Positions 22,777-23,858 of a DNA stretch of 23,858 bases are shown piece after piece. This stretch comes from a virus. The DNA lies in the IMG/VR virus record IMGVR_UViG_3300030060_002021, positions 1 to 23,858 of that record; one strand, written 5' to 3'. Below the pieces are notes generated by a model. It did no database searches and was not told where the DNA came from. It was given only the letters and a program-made list of their open reading frames with translations. Both the position numbers and the translations under genes were made by a program. Each line of letters starts with the position of its first letter. Positions within the stretch are counted from its first letter, which is position 1.

Positions 22777-23186
22777 TAACATTCTGCTTCAAAAACGCAC
22801 TGTCCATGCTTAGTGATAGACCCTAAAATTTCAGTGCCTAAATCATACCTTGCATACCATTCTAAAATATTCCGAACATCCTCTTCAGTAAAACGAGGCT
22901 TCATGTGCTCGTTAAGATATGCCATTAAAATCTCAGTATTATAGCTATCATTCTTCATAAAAAATTCATCCAAGTGAGGCTTGGCATCTCCTAATTCTTT
23001 AAGACATGTTTCCAAGCCCTCACGAACACTGGGTTCGTGTTCCTTATAAAACTCATAATCAAGAGCTTCCGGTTCATCTGGGTCTTCTACCTCAACACCC
23101 TCTACACCAAAAAAATCTGCATCATCGGATGGTTGCACACCGACCCAAAATTTGCCTTCAATATCGCCTTGATAAAATCTTCCCAT
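22776..23186 (-). CDS. Unknown acidic protein (136 aa)
   Basis: The start is the ATG at 23186 (GAAGGGAG 7 nt upstream), not the earlier ATG at 23240. The N-terminus MGRFYQGDIEGKFWVGVQ is followed by an acidic stretch (SDDADFFGVEGVEVEDPDEPEA) and helices ending near YNTEILMAYLNEHMK. Strong acidity is typical of proteins that mimic DNA or bind basic partners, but that is speculation. I have seen MGR(F/Y)Y-GDIEGKFW-type proteins in marine phages without function. The gene is AT-rich (19 G/C in 60 at 22921-22980). Confidence 0.75.
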   Translation of the reverse strand: MGRFYQGDIEGKFWVGVQPSDDADFFGVEGVEVEDPDEPEALDYEFYKEHEPSVREGLETCLKELGDAKPHLDEFFMKNDSYNTEILMAYLNEHMKPRFTEEDVRNILEWYARYDLGTEILGSITKHGQCVFEAEC

Positions 23187-23201
23187 TATCTTACTCCCTT
23201 C
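23178..23201 (-). repeat. 24-nt translation-initiation repeat, copy 1
   Basis: On the leftward strand GAAGGGAGTAAGATAATGGGAAGA carries the ribosome-binding site, the TAA stop of the 50-aa gene overlapping the ATG of the 136-aa gene (TAATG), and codons 2-3. It is paired with 22753-22776. Confidence 0.85.
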
Positions 23202-23338
23202 CTCAGAGTTATTGGTTTGGACAAGGCACCTTTGTGCCATGCCCGATGGTTGATTCTAAGATGCATCTGCCTTGATAGTACAGGCTTACGCAGACCCACT
23301 GTGCGGACAACTACGTCCTTGGAACTAGGCTTCGGCAT
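23186..23338 (-). CDS. Small basic protein (50 aa)
   Basis: A short gene from the ATG at 23338 to TAA at 23186-23188, overlapping the 52-aa gene by 14 nt and the 136-aa gene by 1 nt (TAATG). It is strongly basic with Lys, Arg and His throughout (MPKPSSKDVVVRTVGLRKPV; RINHRAWHKGALSKPITLRKG). It fills an otherwise unexplained gap, and its stop lies exactly in the repeated initiation segment, supporting translation. It may bind nucleic acid; no motif proves it. Confidence 0.55.
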   Translation of the reverse strand: MPKPSSKDVVVRTVGLRKPVLSRQMHLRINHRAWHKGALSKPITLRKGVR

Positions 23339-23483
23339 CGTCAGCCTCCTCGACATCCATGATCACATCCTTAATGTGATCGTCCCAGATTTCCCCTTTG
23401 GCTAATTCTTTTGCCTCTTCCTTATTGGAAGCTTCAACATCGATCCGGTGATACACTGTGACGTAAACCTTAAAGTTAGGCAT
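23325..23483 (-). CDS. Unknown small acidic protein (52 aa)
   Basis: The ATG at 23483 has GGGAG upstream and overlaps the preceding stop by 8 nt (ATGCCTAA); a longer upstream ATG lies within the neighbour. The protein begins with a likely beta strand (FKVYVTVYHRIDVEA), then a Lys/Glu-rich helix (NKEEAKELAKGE) and an acidic tail (VEEADDAEA). The beta-helix layout (VYVTVYHRIDVEASNKEEA) resembles small single-domain accessory proteins common in phages. Function unknown. Confidence 0.6.
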   Translation of the reverse strand: MPNFKVYVTVYHRIDVEASNKEEAKELAKGEIWDDHIKDVIMDVEEADDAEA

Positions 23484-23858
23484 CCTGCATCTCCCTGCGC
23501 TCGATCTCTGCACGTTCTTCCAGTTCCTGATTGATAGCTGCCATGGCATCGACCATGAACGCACTCGATACCGACCACCGATCAACGCCGCCATGCAGAT
23601 TGAGTCCACGCTTCGACCAGTCAGTCGGGGTCTTGCCGTTCAAGATCTCATCAAACTTCAGAGTAGACCAGCAATACCGACTCACAAACTGACCGTACTC
23701 TTCAGCCAGATAGGCTTCAGTCTTATCGTCAGAGCCGCGCATAAGTTCTGCGGCTCTAGAGTCCATATCGTAGAACTCGATCATCGGCTCAGTCTCATCG
23801 TGCGTCAGACAATGGTTAAGACCATAGTCGTCACCCTCGAACACGATGCGAACGCACC
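23476..23858 (-). CDS. Unknown protein, N-terminus outside window
   Basis: The frame is open to the right edge; the GTG at 23844 is probably internal because CVRIVFEGDDYG continues upstream of it, so the gene is treated as 5'-truncated. The visible sequence has an acidic start (FEGDDYGLNHCLTHDETE), a middle of mixed helix (YLAEEYGQFVSRYCWSTL) and a long charged C-terminal helix (QELEERAEIERREMQDA). No motif identifies a function. Confidence 0.65.
   Translation of the reverse strand, partial: CVRIVFEGDDYGLNHCLTHDETEPMIEFYDMDSRAAELMRGSDDKTEAYLAEEYGQFVSRYCWSTLKFDEILNGKTPTDWSKRGLNLHGGVDRWSVSSAFMVDAMAAINQELEERAEIERREMQDA

Noticed and set aside
1-23858. tRNA genes, CRISPR arrays, insertion sequences, integrase or attachment sites
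   Set aside because: I saw no cloverleaf with CCA/T-loop features, no regularly spaced repeats, no transposase or integrase motifs in any frame.

Overview
The window looks like part of a lytic, probably marine, tailed double-stranded DNA phage, most likely short-tailed (podovirus-like). This rests on a virion/tail/ejection-protein block on the + strand ending in a T4-type lysozyme, facing a replication block on the - strand. Several virion proteins carry sequence signatures I associate with uncultured marine phages (VRFRQGYPEVIGGW, GTSDSVPAKLSDGEFV, RMARQPMGILASSPEL-like N-termini). The host cannot be read from the sequence. Base composition is moderate, with clear AT-rich patches. I see no tRNA, rRNA, CRISPR, integrase or insertion sequence.

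Region 1 (1-10082, +): seven tightly packed late genes, most joined by 1-4 nt overlaps. They are a 5'-truncated tail/stabilization-type protein, a small conserved virion-associated protein, three Gly/Ala- or Gln-rich proteins likely to be internal or ejection proteins, a 1307-aa putative internal virion protein, and a lysozyme. A sigma70-like promoter candidate precedes the 308-aa gene. Terminase, portal and capsid genes are not in the window and probably lie to the left.

Region 2 (10083-10145): a 63-bp convergent junction with a perfect 7-bp inverted repeat.

Region 3 (10146-17544, -): the replication operon. Reading in the direction of transcription (right to left) it has a conserved coiled-coil protein, an SSB-like protein with a DSDVPF tail, a structured 106-nt leader, an archaeo-eukaryotic-type primase, a UvrD-like SF1 helicase, a DUF6378-type protein, a family A DNA polymerase (Leu at the position equivalent to E. 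coli Phe762), and four very small genes. The small ones are a zinc ribbon, a double AT-hook protein, a 55-aa helical protein and a four-cysteine 72-aa protein.

Region 4 (17545-19287, -): an SNF2-type SF2 helicase followed by a hidden 50-aa ribbon-helix-helix gene starting with GTG. After the latter come three consecutive RNA hairpins before the next ribosome-binding site.

Region 5 (19300-23858, -): a chain of small, mostly unrecognised genes, plus one 449-aa protein of unknown function. They are joined by repeated 8-nt or 1-nt overlaps. This looks like an early or host-interaction region. Two neighbours share an almost identical 24-nt translation-initiation segment. AT-rich genes alternate with GC-richer ones, suggesting mosaic acquisition. 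The gene at the right edge is cut by the window.

The most interesting points are the structured leader before the primase, the shared SSB-like C-terminal peptide on primase and SSB, the hidden RHH gene with its hairpin array, and the unannotated small-gene chain.
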